DNA of 64,000 bases from the NCBI GenBank assembly GCA_965242795.1, contig OZ251505.1, forward strand, positions 620,001-684,000, read 5' to 3'. The DNA is from Bin18 sp965242795 (lineage in GTDB: Bacteria; Desulfobacterota; Binatia; Bin18). Both the position numbers and the translations under genes were made by a program. The notes under the pieces are model-generated. The model did no database searches and was not told the DNA's origin. It saw nothing but the letters and a program-made list of their open reading frames with translations. Each line of letters starts with the position of its first letter. Position 1 is the stretch's first letter. This document shows positions 42,395 through 50,981 of the stretch, in pieces.

Positions 42395-43510
42395 ATGCCT
42401 GAAACGATCATCGAGGCCGGCGACATTCTGCCCGCCAACGACGCCATCGAACGGATAGACCGGACGGACCTCGGTCCGACCATCGACATTCCCGACGTTC
42501 CGCGCGGCGCCCTGCCCGACGCCTGCTCCGAGGAAGAACGGCAGCACCTGCAATCCGAAATCCGGCGCCTGAAAAAGGAACGCAACGCGCTCGTCCTCGC
42601 CCATAATTACGTCCCCGCGGACGTGCAGGACGTGGCGGACGCGGTGGGCGACTCGCTGTTTCTGGCGCGCGAGGGGGCGAAGTCGGACGCCGACGTGCTC
42701 GTCGAGCCGTCCGTGCTGTTCATGAACCAGATTCTGGCGGCCATGAAGAAGCCGCACCAGACCGTACTGGCGCCCGACCTCGGGGCGTTGTGTTCGCTCG
42801 CCGCACACGCGGACGCGGGCAAGATTCGCGCGTGGAAACGGGACCATCCCGACGGCATCGTCATCAGCTACGTCAACACCTACCTCGACGTGAAGGCCGA
42901 GAGCGACTATTGCTGCGCGTCGGCCAACGCCGGCCACGTGCTGTTGCGCGTGCTCGAAATCTCCCGGCCCGAGCAGCCCATCCTGTTCCTGCCCGACGTG
43001 TTCCTGGGCTTGTACGCCGCCAAACTGGTCCAACAGCAGGGCCATCCGCTCGACCGGCTGTGGCTGATGCTCGGCGCCTGCCACGTACACGAGCGCATCC
43101 GGCCCCACCACGTCGAAGCGCAGCGCCGCCGCCACCCGGAGGCGCTGACCGTGGTGCATCCCGAATGCGGCTGCACCAGCGCCTGCATGCGGCAGGTCAA
43201 CGACGGCCTCGTGCCCCAGGACCTGCTGCAGTTCCGCTCGACCCAAGGCATGATCCGACTGGTGCAGGACGTTCCGCAGCGGGAAGTCATCGTCGCCACC
43301 GAGGTGGGCAACCTGCACCCCATGTCCAAAGCCGTGCCCGACAAGACGCTCATCCCCGCCAGCCCCGAGGCGCTATGCGGCTTCATGAAGCAGAACACCC
43401 TGGAGAACCTGTACCGCTCGCTGCGCGACCTGCGGTACGAGATCACCGTCGATCCCGAACTCGCCCGCCGTGCGCGCCGGCCCATCGAGCGGATGCTCGA
43501 AATCGTCTGA
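42395..43510 (+). CDS. nadA: Quinolinate synthase A
   Basis: [4Fe-4S] enzyme that condenses iminoaspartate and DHAP to quinolinate in NAD biosynthesis. The 371 residues include LAHNYVPADVQDVADAVGDS and the three cluster cysteines C133 (LGALCSLA), C258 (VVHPECGCTSAC) and C328 (PEALCGFMKQNTLE). YVNTYLDVKAESDYCCASAN corresponds to the conserved YVNSSAxVKAxSD segment with small substitutions. Thirty bases separate it from nadC. No nadB is in the window, so iminoaspartate comes from a gene elsewhere. Confidence 0.95.
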   Translation: MPETIIEAGDILPANDAIERIDRTDLGPTIDIPDVPRGALPDACSEEERQHLQSEIRRLKKERNALVLAHNYVPADVQDVADAVGDSLFLAREGAKSDADVLVEPSVLFMNQILAAMKKPHQTVLAPDLGALCSLAAHADAGKIRAWKRDHPDGIVISYVNTYLDVKAESDYCCASANAGHVLLRVLEISRPEQPILFLPDVFLGLYAAKLVQQQGHPLDRLWLMLGACHVHERIRPHHVEAQRRRHPEALTVVHPECGCTSACMRQVNDGLVPQDLLQFRSTQGMIRLVQDVPQREVIVATEVGNLHPMSKAVPDKTLIPASPEALCGFMKQNTLENLYRSLRDLRYEITVDPELARRARRPIERMLEIV

Positions 43511-43540
43511 ACGGGCTGCCCGGCAGAGAGGATCGGCCGC

Positions 43541-44422
43541 GTGGATTTACGCGCCCGGATACGCGACTGGCTCATCGAGGACTTCGGCAGCGCGCCGCTG
43601 CACTTCGAGGCCGCGCAGGAGCCGTGGTGCGCGGCGCGCATCCGCGCCAAGTCCGCGGCGGTGCTGGCCGGCGGCCCGTTCGTCGCGCCCGTGCTGGAAG
43701 AGACGCAGGCGTTGCTCGCCCTGGACCGGGGCCGCCCGCCCGAGATCGAATGGCGCGCCGCGGAGGGCGCACGGCTGGCCGCGGGCGAGGTCGCCGCGGT
43801 CGTCCACGGCCACGCGCAGACCCTGCTCAAGGCCGAACGGACCGCGCTCAACCTGCTCTCCCACGTCTCCGAAATCGCGACGCACACGGCCGCGGTGCTC
43901 GCCACGCTGGGCGATACGCCGGCCTCGTTCCGCGGCCTCGTGGACACGCGCAAGAACCGGCCGGGGCTGCGCTACTTCGAGAAGTACGCGGTGCGTATCG
44001 GCGGGGCGCGCAACCACCGGCTGGGCTTCTTCGACGGAGAGTTGGTCAAGGACAACGACATTGCCGCGGCCGGCTCGGTCCCGGCCGCGGTCGAGCGGGT
44101 CTGGGAGCGGCGCTACATGACCGACGTCCAGATCGAAGCCCAGGACCTCGCCCAACTCGACGCGGTGCTCGACGACGGCCGGGTGCATCTGATCCTGCTC
44201 GACAACATGGACCTCGCCACCCTGCGCGAGGCCGTGTCGCGCTGCCGCGCACGCGGAGCCGCGGCCGAGACCGGCAAGCCGTACGTCCTGGAAGCCTCGG
44301 GCGTCGGCGCCGGCGACTATGCGGCCATCGCCGCCACCGGCGTGGACTTCATCTCGACCAGCAGCCTCGTGCGCGGCGCGCCGCCGCTCGACTTCAACAT
44401 GAAGATCGTCCGGGTGGGCTGA
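43541..44422 (+). CDS. nadC: Nicotinate-nucleotide pyrophosphorylase
   Basis: Type II phosphoribosyltransferase converting quinolinate and PRPP to nicotinate mononucleotide. The 293 residues contain LLKAERTALNLLSHVSEIAT, LVDTRKNRPGLRYFEKYAVR, IGGARNHRLGFFDGELVKDN and LILLDNMDLATLREAV, all hallmark segments; the C-terminal ASGVGAGDYAAIAATGVDFI closes the barrel. The GTG start is preceded by AGAGAGGATC. It follows nadA directly. Immediately downstream the convergent dnaG relic begins, so rpoD is absent from the usual rpsU-dnaG-rpoD order. Confidence 0.95.
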   Translation: MDLRARIRDWLIEDFGSAPLHFEAAQEPWCAARIRAKSAAVLAGGPFVAPVLEETQALLALDRGRPPEIEWRAAEGARLAAGEVAAVVHGHAQTLLKAERTALNLLSHVSEIATHTAAVLATLGDTPASFRGLVDTRKNRPGLRYFEKYAVRIGGARNHRLGFFDGELVKDNDIAAAGSVPAAVERVWERRYMTDVQIEAQDLAQLDAVLDDGRVHLILLDNMDLATLREAVSRCRARGAAAETGKPYVLEASGVGAGDYAAIAATGVDFISTSSLVRGAPPLDFNMKIVRVG

Positions 44423-44564
44423 CGCCGCGGCGCTCTCCCTTCTCAAGGGTAGAGCGTCGGTTCACCATCGTCCCCGCGGGTCTTCCGGTCTCCTCTCCTT
44501 CGTCATTCCCCGGCCCCGCGTTCGTTGATCGGCCACGCGCGGATGATATACGTTCAGGGCGCAA

Positions 44565-45451
44565 CCCGCCCGACGGCTGCCGCGGAGAACCCGCGGCCGG
44601 CCCGCCGTCTCGCTATGACCCGAACCGAACCCCTCCAGGCCGGCCCGTCGGCCGCGGTCGCGCAGCGCGGCCTTGGCCTCGAACAGGCCGTATAACAACG
44701 CCCCTTTCTTGTAGAGGCTGGAATCCGGCGAGTTGAGGTATTTGGGCAGGGGCCGTTCCGCGGCCGCGGCGCGTATCGGCGATCAAGCGGCCCCCGAATC
44801 CGACCGGCCGGCCGGTCATGTCCGTGATCGGAAACATGATGCGGTGCCGGAAGCGGTCGTACCAGGCGGGGCGGTCCGCGGGGGCCGCGGCGCCGGTCGA
44901 TGCGCCGATCGGGCCCAGTTCCGCGGCTTTGTCGAGCGGCGCCTTCTTGTCGGCGAGCAACCGGCTGAGCCCGTTGCCACGCGCGGGCGCATAGCCCAGG
45001 GCGTAGCGCTCGGCCACGTCCGCGGCGATGCCGCGCTCGGTCACGTAGCGCCGCGCCACGGTCCCCGCCGGGCCGAGGAGGCAGCGGCGGAAATACGCGC
45101 GCGCCACCTCGTTCAGCTTGTACAGCCGCGCGTGCTCGCGCGCCCGCGGGTCCTCGGGCGCCTGCGGCAGGCTGACGCCGGCCTTGGCCGCCAGCCGACC
45201 GCGGGAAAATCGAGCCCCTCGATGCGGCGCAGAAACGAGAACACGTCGCCGCCGGCCCCGCAACCGAAACAGTGGAAGAACGCGTGTTCCTCGTTGACGC
45301 TGAAGGACGGGGTCTTCTCGTCGTGGAAGGGACACAGGCCCACGTGGTTGCGGCCCGTCTTGCGCAACGACACGTGGACCGAGATCTCCTCGACGATGCT
45401 GATGCGCGAGCGAATCTCGGACAGCACGGTATCTGAAAATCTGACCGGCAT
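44565..45451 (-). pseudogene. dnaG: Decayed DNA primase gene
   Basis: Frame 1 (45451 to about 45197) encodes MPVRFSDTVLSEIRSRIS..., the CHC2 zinc finger GLCPFHDEKTPSFSVNEEHA and FFHCFGCGAGGDVFSFLRRI, ending GLDFP. Frame 2 (about 45200 to 44757) continues LAAKAGVSLPQAPEDPRARE and RHRIMFPITDMTGRPVGFGG. Frame 3 (about 44760 to 44640) continues PKYLNSPDSSLYKKGALLYG and LFEAKAALRDRGRRAGLEGF. A further shift gives only VIARRRAGRGFSAAA where the TOPRIM core (EGYxDV...) should begin, then a stop. The helicase-binding and most of the polymerase domain is missing. rpsU lies upstream across a repeat array. Confidence 0.8.
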
Positions 45452-45499
45452 GGCGCGCTGCGGCCCACCCGACGGGGGAACCATCTACAAGATGAGACG

Positions 45500-45995
45500 A
45501 GACCTTTCCTCCCCAAGTTCGTTGAGCCTGTCGAAACGAACCCCGTTGGCACCTCACCCTTCGCCCCCATCCCCGGCCCTTCGACAAGCTCAGGGACCTT
45601 CCCTGCCTCCCCCCTCAGTTCGTTGAGCTTGTCGAAACGAACCCCGTTGCCGCCGCTACCTTCGCCCCCCACCCCCGGCCCTTCGACAAGCTCAGGGACC
45701 TTCCCCTCCCTCAGTTCGTTGAGCCTGTCGAAACGAACCCCGCTGTCACCGCGCCCTTCGCCCCCCACGCCCGGCCCTTCGACAGGCTCAGGGACTTTCC
45801 CCGCCTCCCCCCTCAGTTCGTTGAGCCTGTCGAAACGAACCCCGCTGCCACCGCGCCCTTCGCCCCCCACGCCCGGCCCTTCGACAGGCTCAGGGACCTT
45901 CCCCGCCTCCCCCCTCAGTTCGTTGAGCCTGTCGAAACGAACTCCGGTGCCACCGTGCCCTCCGCCCCCACCCCGGCCCTTCGACCCGTCGTAAC
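45500..45995 (+). repeat. Tandem array of family A hairpins
   Basis: At least four consecutive units start CTTCGACA[A/G]GCTCAGGGAC at 45579, 45681, 45777 and 45879, with a fifth partial unit at 45979, so the period is 96-102 bases. Each unit ends CAGTTCGTTGAGC[C/T]TGTCGAAACGAACCCCG... (13-base arms complementary to the start) and a C-rich spacer CTTCGCCCCCCA. The array fills the gap between the dnaG relic and rpsU. Confidence 0.93.
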
Positions 45996-46020
45996 AGGCA
46001 TGGGTCATCCCCAAACGAAA

Positions 46021-46045
46021 ACACCCACCTGAGCAAGGTGGGTGT
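46021..46045 (-). terminator. Rho-independent terminator after rpsU
   Basis: ACACCCACCT and AGGTGGGTGT form a perfect 10-bp stem with loop GAGCA. Read on the minus strand it is followed by TTTTCGTTT (complement of 46010-46020). It ends the rpsU transcript and so separates rpsU from the dnaG relic. Confidence 0.85.
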
Positions 46046-46079
46046 CGATTCCTCCATCGACCGAACGTGCAGGGGGTCG

Positions 46080-46277
46080 CTAATAATGCGCCCGACTCGC
46101 CCGGCGCAGCGCCCGTTTACGGGCCGCGATGGCTTTCCGCTTCCGGCGCACGCTCGGTCTTTCGTAGTGTTCGCGCTTCTTCAACTCTTGCAGAATGCCC
46201 GCCTTCTCGCACTGTTTCTTGAAGCGGCGGATCGCACTTTCGATCGGTTCGTTCTCTTTGACCCGGACCCCTGCCAT
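46080..46277 (-). CDS. rpsU: 30S ribosomal protein S21
   Basis: A 65-residue bS21 with KENEPIESAIRRFKKQCEKA then GILQELKKREHYERPSVRRK, and a basic tail RKAIAARKRALRRASR. The ATG at 46275-46277 has GGGAG upstream; the longer frame to 46334 adds an unconserved leader. In many bacteria rpsU heads the rpsU-dnaG-rpoD operon. Here a terminator follows it directly and the next gene in order is a broken dnaG. Confidence 0.93.
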   Translation of the reverse strand: MAGVRVKENEPIESAIRRFKKQCEKAGILQELKKREHYERPSVRRKRKAIAARKRALRRASRAHY

Positions 46278-46552
46278 GCGGTGTGCTCCCTTCGGTTCGG
46301 ACACGCTCGGTTCGATAACAACGGCCCCGCCCATGCGATTCGGCCCGTAAAGTCAAGGGATTCCGGGCACGCTTGTCTTCCCGCCTGCCCCGGACTTGGT
46401 CCGGAGAAGAGAGTCCGGACGGCAGCGTCCCCTCCCCCCTTGAGGGGGAGGGCTAGGGAGAGGGGTCGCCCGACGACGCACGGACGGAGAACCTCCCCGA
46501 GGCGACCCGTCCGACCGCCTAGGGCGCACGAATCACCAGCGCAGGGGGCCGC

Positions 46553-48781
46553 TCAGTACGCCGTGACGGGTACGAGCGTCGGTTGCCCGCCGAACCGCGT
46601 GTAGCCCCGCACGGCTATCGGGTCCGCGCTGGACACTTCGCACGTCGTCCGGCGCCGAGCTTCGTCCTCCGGCTTGCCCGCGGCCACCAGCGCCGCTTGC
46701 AAGTCGGCGCTCAGGCCATCCACCGTCTTGTTCGGCCAGTAGCTGAAGATCGTCTTCGGCCACATCGCCACCGGCCACGTGACCGGCTCTCCGGATTGGC
46801 CGTTGCACTCGAACGTCACCACACACGGGTCCGCGTCGGTGCCCCGGTCTTTCAGGCAATACAGATGCACCCACGCTTGCCACGGGGACAGGTTCGGCAA
46901 CGTGGCCCGCCGTTGAGGTTCTCCCGGCTCGGCTGCGACGTCGGGGCGGGCCGGTTCGGCGACGGGCACGAGTGTCGGTTGCCCGCCGAACAGGGTGTAG
47001 CCCCGCACGGTCAGCGGGTCCGGACTGAACACCTCGCACGTCGTCCGGCGTCTGGCTTCGTCCTCCAGCTTGCCCGCGGCTATCAGCGCCGCTTGCAGAT
47101 CGGCGGACGTGCCGTCGGGCGCGGTCTTGTTCGGCCAGTAGCTGAAGATGGTCTTCGGTGCCACGGTCACGGGCCACGAGGCCGGCTCCCCGGTTTGGCC
47201 GTTGCACTCGAACGTCACCACACACGGGTCCGCGTCGGTGCCCCGGTCTTTCAGGCAGTACAGATGCACCCACGCTTGCCACGGGGACAGGTTCAGCAAC
47301 GTGGCCCGTCGGTCTCCCCGCTCGGTGTTGCCGGCCGGCGTGAACGCGATGCGCAGGGTGTAGACCCCGGTCGCCACGAGGTTGTAGCCTGTTACCTCCA
47401 CGTAATACGTGCCGGGCGAAACGTCCCGGGCAATGCGGAAATTGTCCTCCGCACCGTCGTCGTCGTCATCCGCGATGCTCCATCCCCGCGCGCTCTGGAA
47501 GACGCCGAACGTATCCGTCTCGCCGGTCGTCTCCACCATCAGGCGGCCGGCCTGCGTGACGTCCACCCGGAAGTAATCCACGTCCCAGGGCTGCTCCAAC
47601 GCGCCCGGCGTCGTCGAATTCGGACCGACCGAGGTCGCCCGTTCCGGCGGGGCACGAAGTTCCATCGGAGCAGGTCCATACGGAATTACGTAGATATGCT
47701 CCATCCCGCGGTGGGAGCTCTCGAAGAAAATCTTGGTCCCGTCCGGTGACCACTCGAGATGAGGGCCCCATTCCCACGTGAGATTGACCCGGTCGGTCCC
47801 GTCCGCATTCATCAGGTCGATTCTCCAATTCCAGGAAGCGTCCACGAAGGCAATCTTGGTCCCGTCCGGTGACCACGCGAGATTATAGGCGACTTCCTCC
47901 GCGAGTCGGACCCGGCCGGTCCCGTCCGCGTTCATCACGTAGATTGCGGGGGACTCTATTCCAACAATACCCGGGACCATGCTGACGAAGGCAATCTTGG
48001 TCCCGTCCGGCGACCACCTGGGACGCTCCTGTATTTGCTCCATCTGCATGCGCGGCATCTGCGTGAGTTGGACCGGGGCGGTCCCGTCCAAGTTCATTAC
48101 GTAGATTGCTTGACCTGACGAGAGGTGGGAGTGCCGGGCTTGGGACACGAAGGCAATCTTGGTCCCGTCCGGCGACCACTCAAGATAACCAGAGTGAGTA
48201 GAATCACCCTCACCCCCGGTGAGTCGGACCGGTTCGGTCCCGTCCGGGTTTATCACGTAGATGTCCATGGTATCGGGGTTTCTGAAGGCAATCTTGGTCC
48301 CGTCCGGCGACCACCTGGGAGCCTCATTAACCTGATTACCCCAAGACGACGACGGCGGCGGCGCGAGTCGGAGAAAGCCGGTCCCGTCCGCGTTCATCAC
48401 GTAGATTGCTATATCCCCGGCCAGGGAGGCCTCGAAGGCAATCTTGGTCCCGTCGGGTGACCACGCGGGATTCCTAAAATAGTCCTGACCCGACATGCGC
48501 CACTTGAGTCGGACCGGGTCGGTCCCGTCCGCGTTCATCACGTAAATTGCAGGGTGTATTCCGAACTCATTGTGTATTCTGAAGTCATTGTAGAACGAGC
48601 GGGGGTCGGACACGAAGGCAATCTTGGTCCCGTCCGGCGACAGGGCAGGGTCGGAGCCTAATGGATTGCTATAAGTGAGCCTGACTGGGATCCCCTGCGC
48701 CCAACACCACTGGGACGCGGCGGTCGCAGTGAGGCTCACGATCGCCAACCCCGACAGGAACGCCCGGTGTTTGCGGTACAT
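46553..48781 (-). CDS. Exported TolB-like beta-propeller protein with duplicated C-terminal domain
   Basis: A 742-residue exported protein (signal about 1-29). Residues about 35-365 contain seven or more TolB/WD40-like units of the form WSPDGTKIAFVS then IYVMNADGT. A PPC-like beta domain follows (WDVDYFRVDVTQAGRLMVET then ADDDDDGAEDNFRIARDVSP, GTYYVEVTGY). The last 230 residues are two near-identical domains starting RRAT[LP][LP]NLSPWQAWVHLYCLK and containing DADPCVVTFECNGQ, YWPNKT and RRRTTCEV, four cysteines each. Probably a surface or periplasmic binding protein; function unknown. It lies 92 bases behind the coiled-coil gene on the same strand. Confidence 0.75.
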   Translation of the reverse strand: MYRKHRAFLSGLAIVSLTATAASQWCWAQGIPVRLTYSNPLGSDPALSPDGTKIAFVSDPRSFYNDFRIHNEFGIHPAIYVMNADGTDPVRLKWRMSGQDYFRNPAWSPDGTKIAFEASLAGDIAIYVMNADGTGFLRLAPPPSSSWGNQVNEAPRWSPDGTKIAFRNPDTMDIYVINPDGTEPVRLTGGEGDSTHSGYLEWSPDGTKIAFVSQARHSHLSSGQAIYVMNLDGTAPVQLTQMPRMQMEQIQERPRWSPDGTKIAFVSMVPGIVGIESPAIYVMNADGTGRVRLAEEVAYNLAWSPDGTKIAFVDASWNWRIDLMNADGTDRVNLTWEWGPHLEWSPDGTKIFFESSHRGMEHIYVIPYGPAPMELRAPPERATSVGPNSTTPGALEQPWDVDYFRVDVTQAGRLMVETTGETDTFGVFQSARGWSIADDDDDGAEDNFRIARDVSPGTYYVEVTGYNLVATGVYTLRIAFTPAGNTERGDRRATLLNLSPWQAWVHLYCLKDRGTDADPCVVTFECNGQTGEPASWPVTVAPKTIFSYWPNKTAPDGTSADLQAALIAAGKLEDEARRRTTCEVFSPDPLTVRGYTLFGGQPTLVPVAEPARPDVAAEPGEPQRRATLPNLSPWQAWVHLYCLKDRGTDADPCVVTFECNGQSGEPVTWPVAMWPKTIFSYWPNKTVDGLSADLQAALVAAGKPEDEARRRTTCEVSSADPIAVRGYTRFGGQPTLVPVTAY
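46556..47312 (-). repeat. Tandem duplication inside the propeller gene
   Basis: Two copies of about 350 bases, at about 46556-46907 and 46956-47312 (period near 400), are closely similar at DNA level. Shared stretches include CGGTTGCCCGCCGAAC, GTGTAGCCCCGCACGG, TTGCACTCGAACGTCACCAC and CAGATGCACCCACGCTTGCC. The propeller units also share near-identical DNA (AATCTTGGTCCCGTC at 47727, 47847, 47986, 48147, 48287, 48434 and 48614), which suggests recent expansion or gene conversion. Confidence 0.85.
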
Positions 48782-48873
48782 GTCTTTTCCTTCCTTATCC
48801 TCTGCGGAAACCGACGTTCCCGATTTCGGCGGTCTCGCCGATTCGACGGGTCCGCACGGGATCGTTGTTCGGG

Positions 48874-50475
48874 TTACAGGCTCGTCTTCGGCACGCAGGC
48901 CGCGATGACGGCACTGCGGCTGTTGGAGATTCCGTTGATCGGATGCCTCTCACCGAAATAGAGGACTTGCGTGTCCGCGTACCGTTCTTTTTCCTCCTTG
49001 CTACAGTTGATTGCGGGTTCGGGTGTGCAGTTTGCATCGTCGAGTTCCGTACCGGGATCGGGACGGCCACAGTCGATTGCGGGGTCGAGTGTGCCGTTTT
49101 CCTGGAGACGACACATTTCGTCGATGACGACCCGCGCCCGATCCTTCGAGAGACAGGCGTTTTCTCTTTCCTCGCCGTCGGGGCTCGCGAAGCCGAACAC
49201 CGTCCATCGGGTCGCGGACTTCTCCGAGAAATCGGCGACGATCTTCTGGACCTTCGGCCTTATTTTCTTCAGGTAGAACTCGTCTAGCACATCCCGGGCG
49301 TTGCAGTCACCGCTTCCTACAGCGGAGGGGGCATCGACAGGACACACGGGGCACCGGGAGCGCGGTTCGTCGTTGACGAAGCGGATGAAGTCCGAGGTGA
49401 TGGGCTCCGTGCCCTCCTCGCACTGCATCTGTTCGCTGATGAACTGCGGCAGCAGGCGCTCGGCGATGTAGTCGGAGTAGCCGGCAGGCTCAGTCGTCTT
49501 CGCCTCGCAACCGTCCTGACCCACGCAGACGATTCTTGTCAGCGGGATCGCCTTGACGCCCGAGTCGCCCTCTGTTCCATTTGAGGACTTGAAGAACATA
49601 TAGGTGCTGTTGGAACCGACGAGCACGAGATCCCCAGCCTCCTCTAGCGGGGGGTCCGTCAGCACGGTCACAGGATTTTTCGAACCGGGATCGATATCTC
49701 TCAGAACTTGACATGCCGCACACGTTTTCTCCACGTTATACTTGCAATAACCGACGCTGATCGGTCCGATCAGCGACAGTCCAACCATTCCCAGGCCGAT
49801 GACGAACCGCCTCAACACGGGGAGAGCGACGAGAGGTACGCAAAGGCCCAGGGCGACGTATTCAGAAATTATGGGAATGAGCAGTATCCCGCACCCTAGA
49901 AGAATTATTGCTATTGTAGAAATCACTCCGGACATAACCGGTAAAATCAACAGGAAATCCAAAAGAATGGTGTAGTCGGTCACGCGTAACCCATTGGAGG
50001 AATAGAGCCACCATTCATGAACGAGTCCCGCCATCAGGGTGTACGCGTAGAAGACACCCGCCGCGCCGAACGCCTGCAACAGGCCGTGCAGCTCTCCTAT
50101 CCAGGTCTTCAGGTATCTGAGCGGGTCTATGAATGCCTCAGTTTTGACAGCACGCACCGCATCGGCAACGGCAGCGGCTTTTCGGTATAGATCTTCCTCT
50201 TTGCTCCCCACCTCCTTCTTCGCTAACTCCTTTTCCTCGTTTTTCTTCCTGATATCGCCGTCCAGTTTCTGCAAGCGGTCGTCGATTTCTTTTTGCTTCA
50301 ACGTTGCCTCGTTCTCTTGGCGTTGCTTCTGGACTAAGCGCTTTTCCGCTTTCAACGTTGCGAGCGCCTTCTCGATACGCTTCAGTTTCTCCCGGGCTGT
50401 CCGCAGTTCCGCTTTCGCCGTTTTCCGAGCACCCCTCGCCTCCTTCAGTTTCGTTGCAGAATTCTGTTCCGCCAT
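48874..50475 (-). CDS. Coiled-coil membrane protein with OmpA-like C-terminal domain
   Basis: A 533-residue protein. Residues about 10-110 are a charged coiled coil (LKEARGARKTAKAELRTARE, KQKEIDDRLQKLDGDIRKKN). Three membrane segments follow (about 132-157, 168-202, 205-245). The C-terminal part contains CAACQ and RCPVCPV cysteine pairs and then a peptidoglycan-binding-like domain: IVADFSEKSATRWTVFGFAS, PDGEERENACLSKDRARVV. The start has GGGGAGGTGACG upstream. Composition is visibly lower in GC than neighbours, suggesting transfer. Not a recognised named family; perhaps a MotB-like or OmpA-linked envelope protein. Confidence 0.7.
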   Translation of the reverse strand: MAEQNSATKLKEARGARKTAKAELRTAREKLKRIEKALATLKAEKRLVQKQRQENEATLKQKEIDDRLQKLDGDIRKKNEEKELAKKEVGSKEEDLYRKAAAVADAVRAVKTEAFIDPLRYLKTWIGELHGLLQAFGAAGVFYAYTLMAGLVHEWWLYSSNGLRVTDYTILLDFLLILPVMSGVISTIAIILLGCGILLIPIISEYVALGLCVPLVALPVLRRFVIGLGMVGLSLIGPISVGYCKYNVEKTCAACQVLRDIDPGSKNPVTVLTDPPLEEAGDLVLVGSNSTYMFFKSSNGTEGDSGVKAIPLTRIVCVGQDGCEAKTTEPAGYSDYIAERLLPQFISEQMQCEEGTEPITSDFIRFVNDEPRSRCPVCPVDAPSAVGSGDCNARDVLDEFYLKKIRPKVQKIVADFSEKSATRWTVFGFASPDGEERENACLSKDRARVVIDEMCRLQENGTLDPAIDCGRPDPGTELDDANCTPEPAINCSKEEKERYADTQVLYFGERHPINGISNSRSAVIAACVPKTSL

Positions 50476-50491
50476 GACGTCACCTCCCCGT

Positions 50492-50677
50492 TCAGTAGGC
50501 GCACCGAGTCACCGACCCGGCGGCCGGCTGATCGATGGAAACACGTACGCTGCGTTCACCGGCCCGCCCTTTGCAGACGTCCAGGAAACACCGCGGTGTG
50601 GAGGATGGAACTAGGGCGACGTACAGCCCGTAGGTCGCGGGCCGCGGGGGGGGGGGGGGGGGGGCTGTATCTCTCAT
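50492..50677 (-). CDS. Small protein gene carrying a 19-base C tract
   Basis: A 61-residue frame from the ATG at 50675-50677 (in-frame GTG at 50716) whose N-terminus encodes a run of six prolines from a 19-base C tract, followed by RPATYGLYVALVPSSTPRCF and LDVCKGRAGERSVRVSIDQP, AAGSVTRCAY. The codon pattern of the latter part looks coding. It stops 16 bases before the coiled-coil gene, so it is likely co-transcribed with it. Any change in tract length would shift the frame. I recognise no family; treat as provisional. Confidence 0.45.
   Translation of the reverse strand: MRDTAPPPPPPRPATYGLYVALVPSSTPRCFLDVCKGRAGERSVRVSIDQPAAGSVTRCAY
50646..50664. repeat. Homopolymer of 19 G on the plus strand
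   Basis: Nineteen consecutive G bases at 50646-50664. On the minus strand this is a C tract within the small ORF, a length known for slipped-strand phase variation in some pathogens. Such long runs are also common assembly error sites. Confidence 0.95.
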
Positions 50678-50819
50678 CCCTTCGACTTCTTTCACTTCTC
50701 GTATCACGCTACGCACCTAAGATCCTTGGAACCCCGCTTTAGAGTTCAGCCCCCTACCAGACAGAGAGAGGAAGTGCAAGGGAAAATTCCATCGGATCGA
50801 CCATGTATCTTCCATCCCG

Positions 50820-50863
50820 CCTCCATGTCGCCTCCATGTCGCCTCCATGTCGCCTCCATGTCG
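50820..50863 (+). repeat. Four direct repeats of 11 bases
   Basis: CCTCCATGTCG occurs four times in tandem (50820-50863), exactly repeated. Seen upstream of the higBA region in the 543-base gap 50717-51259, which otherwise holds a rearranged family B element and no convincing gene. Confidence 0.9.
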
Positions 50864-50981
50864 CAGAAGCCGGGCCGGAAGAGTCAGGCGGAGGGGCGTA
50901 AGATTTTCCGCCCCTACACATCGTCATTGATAGGGCAAGAACAGGCAAGGATCCTCACGTATGTCATCCTCATTCCATATG

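Noticed and set aside
44554..46014. 486-codon minus-strand frame over the hairpin array
   Set aside because: It translates the tandem repeats (VRFDRLNELRGEAG repeated) and then runs out of frame over the primase relic; no gene is supported.
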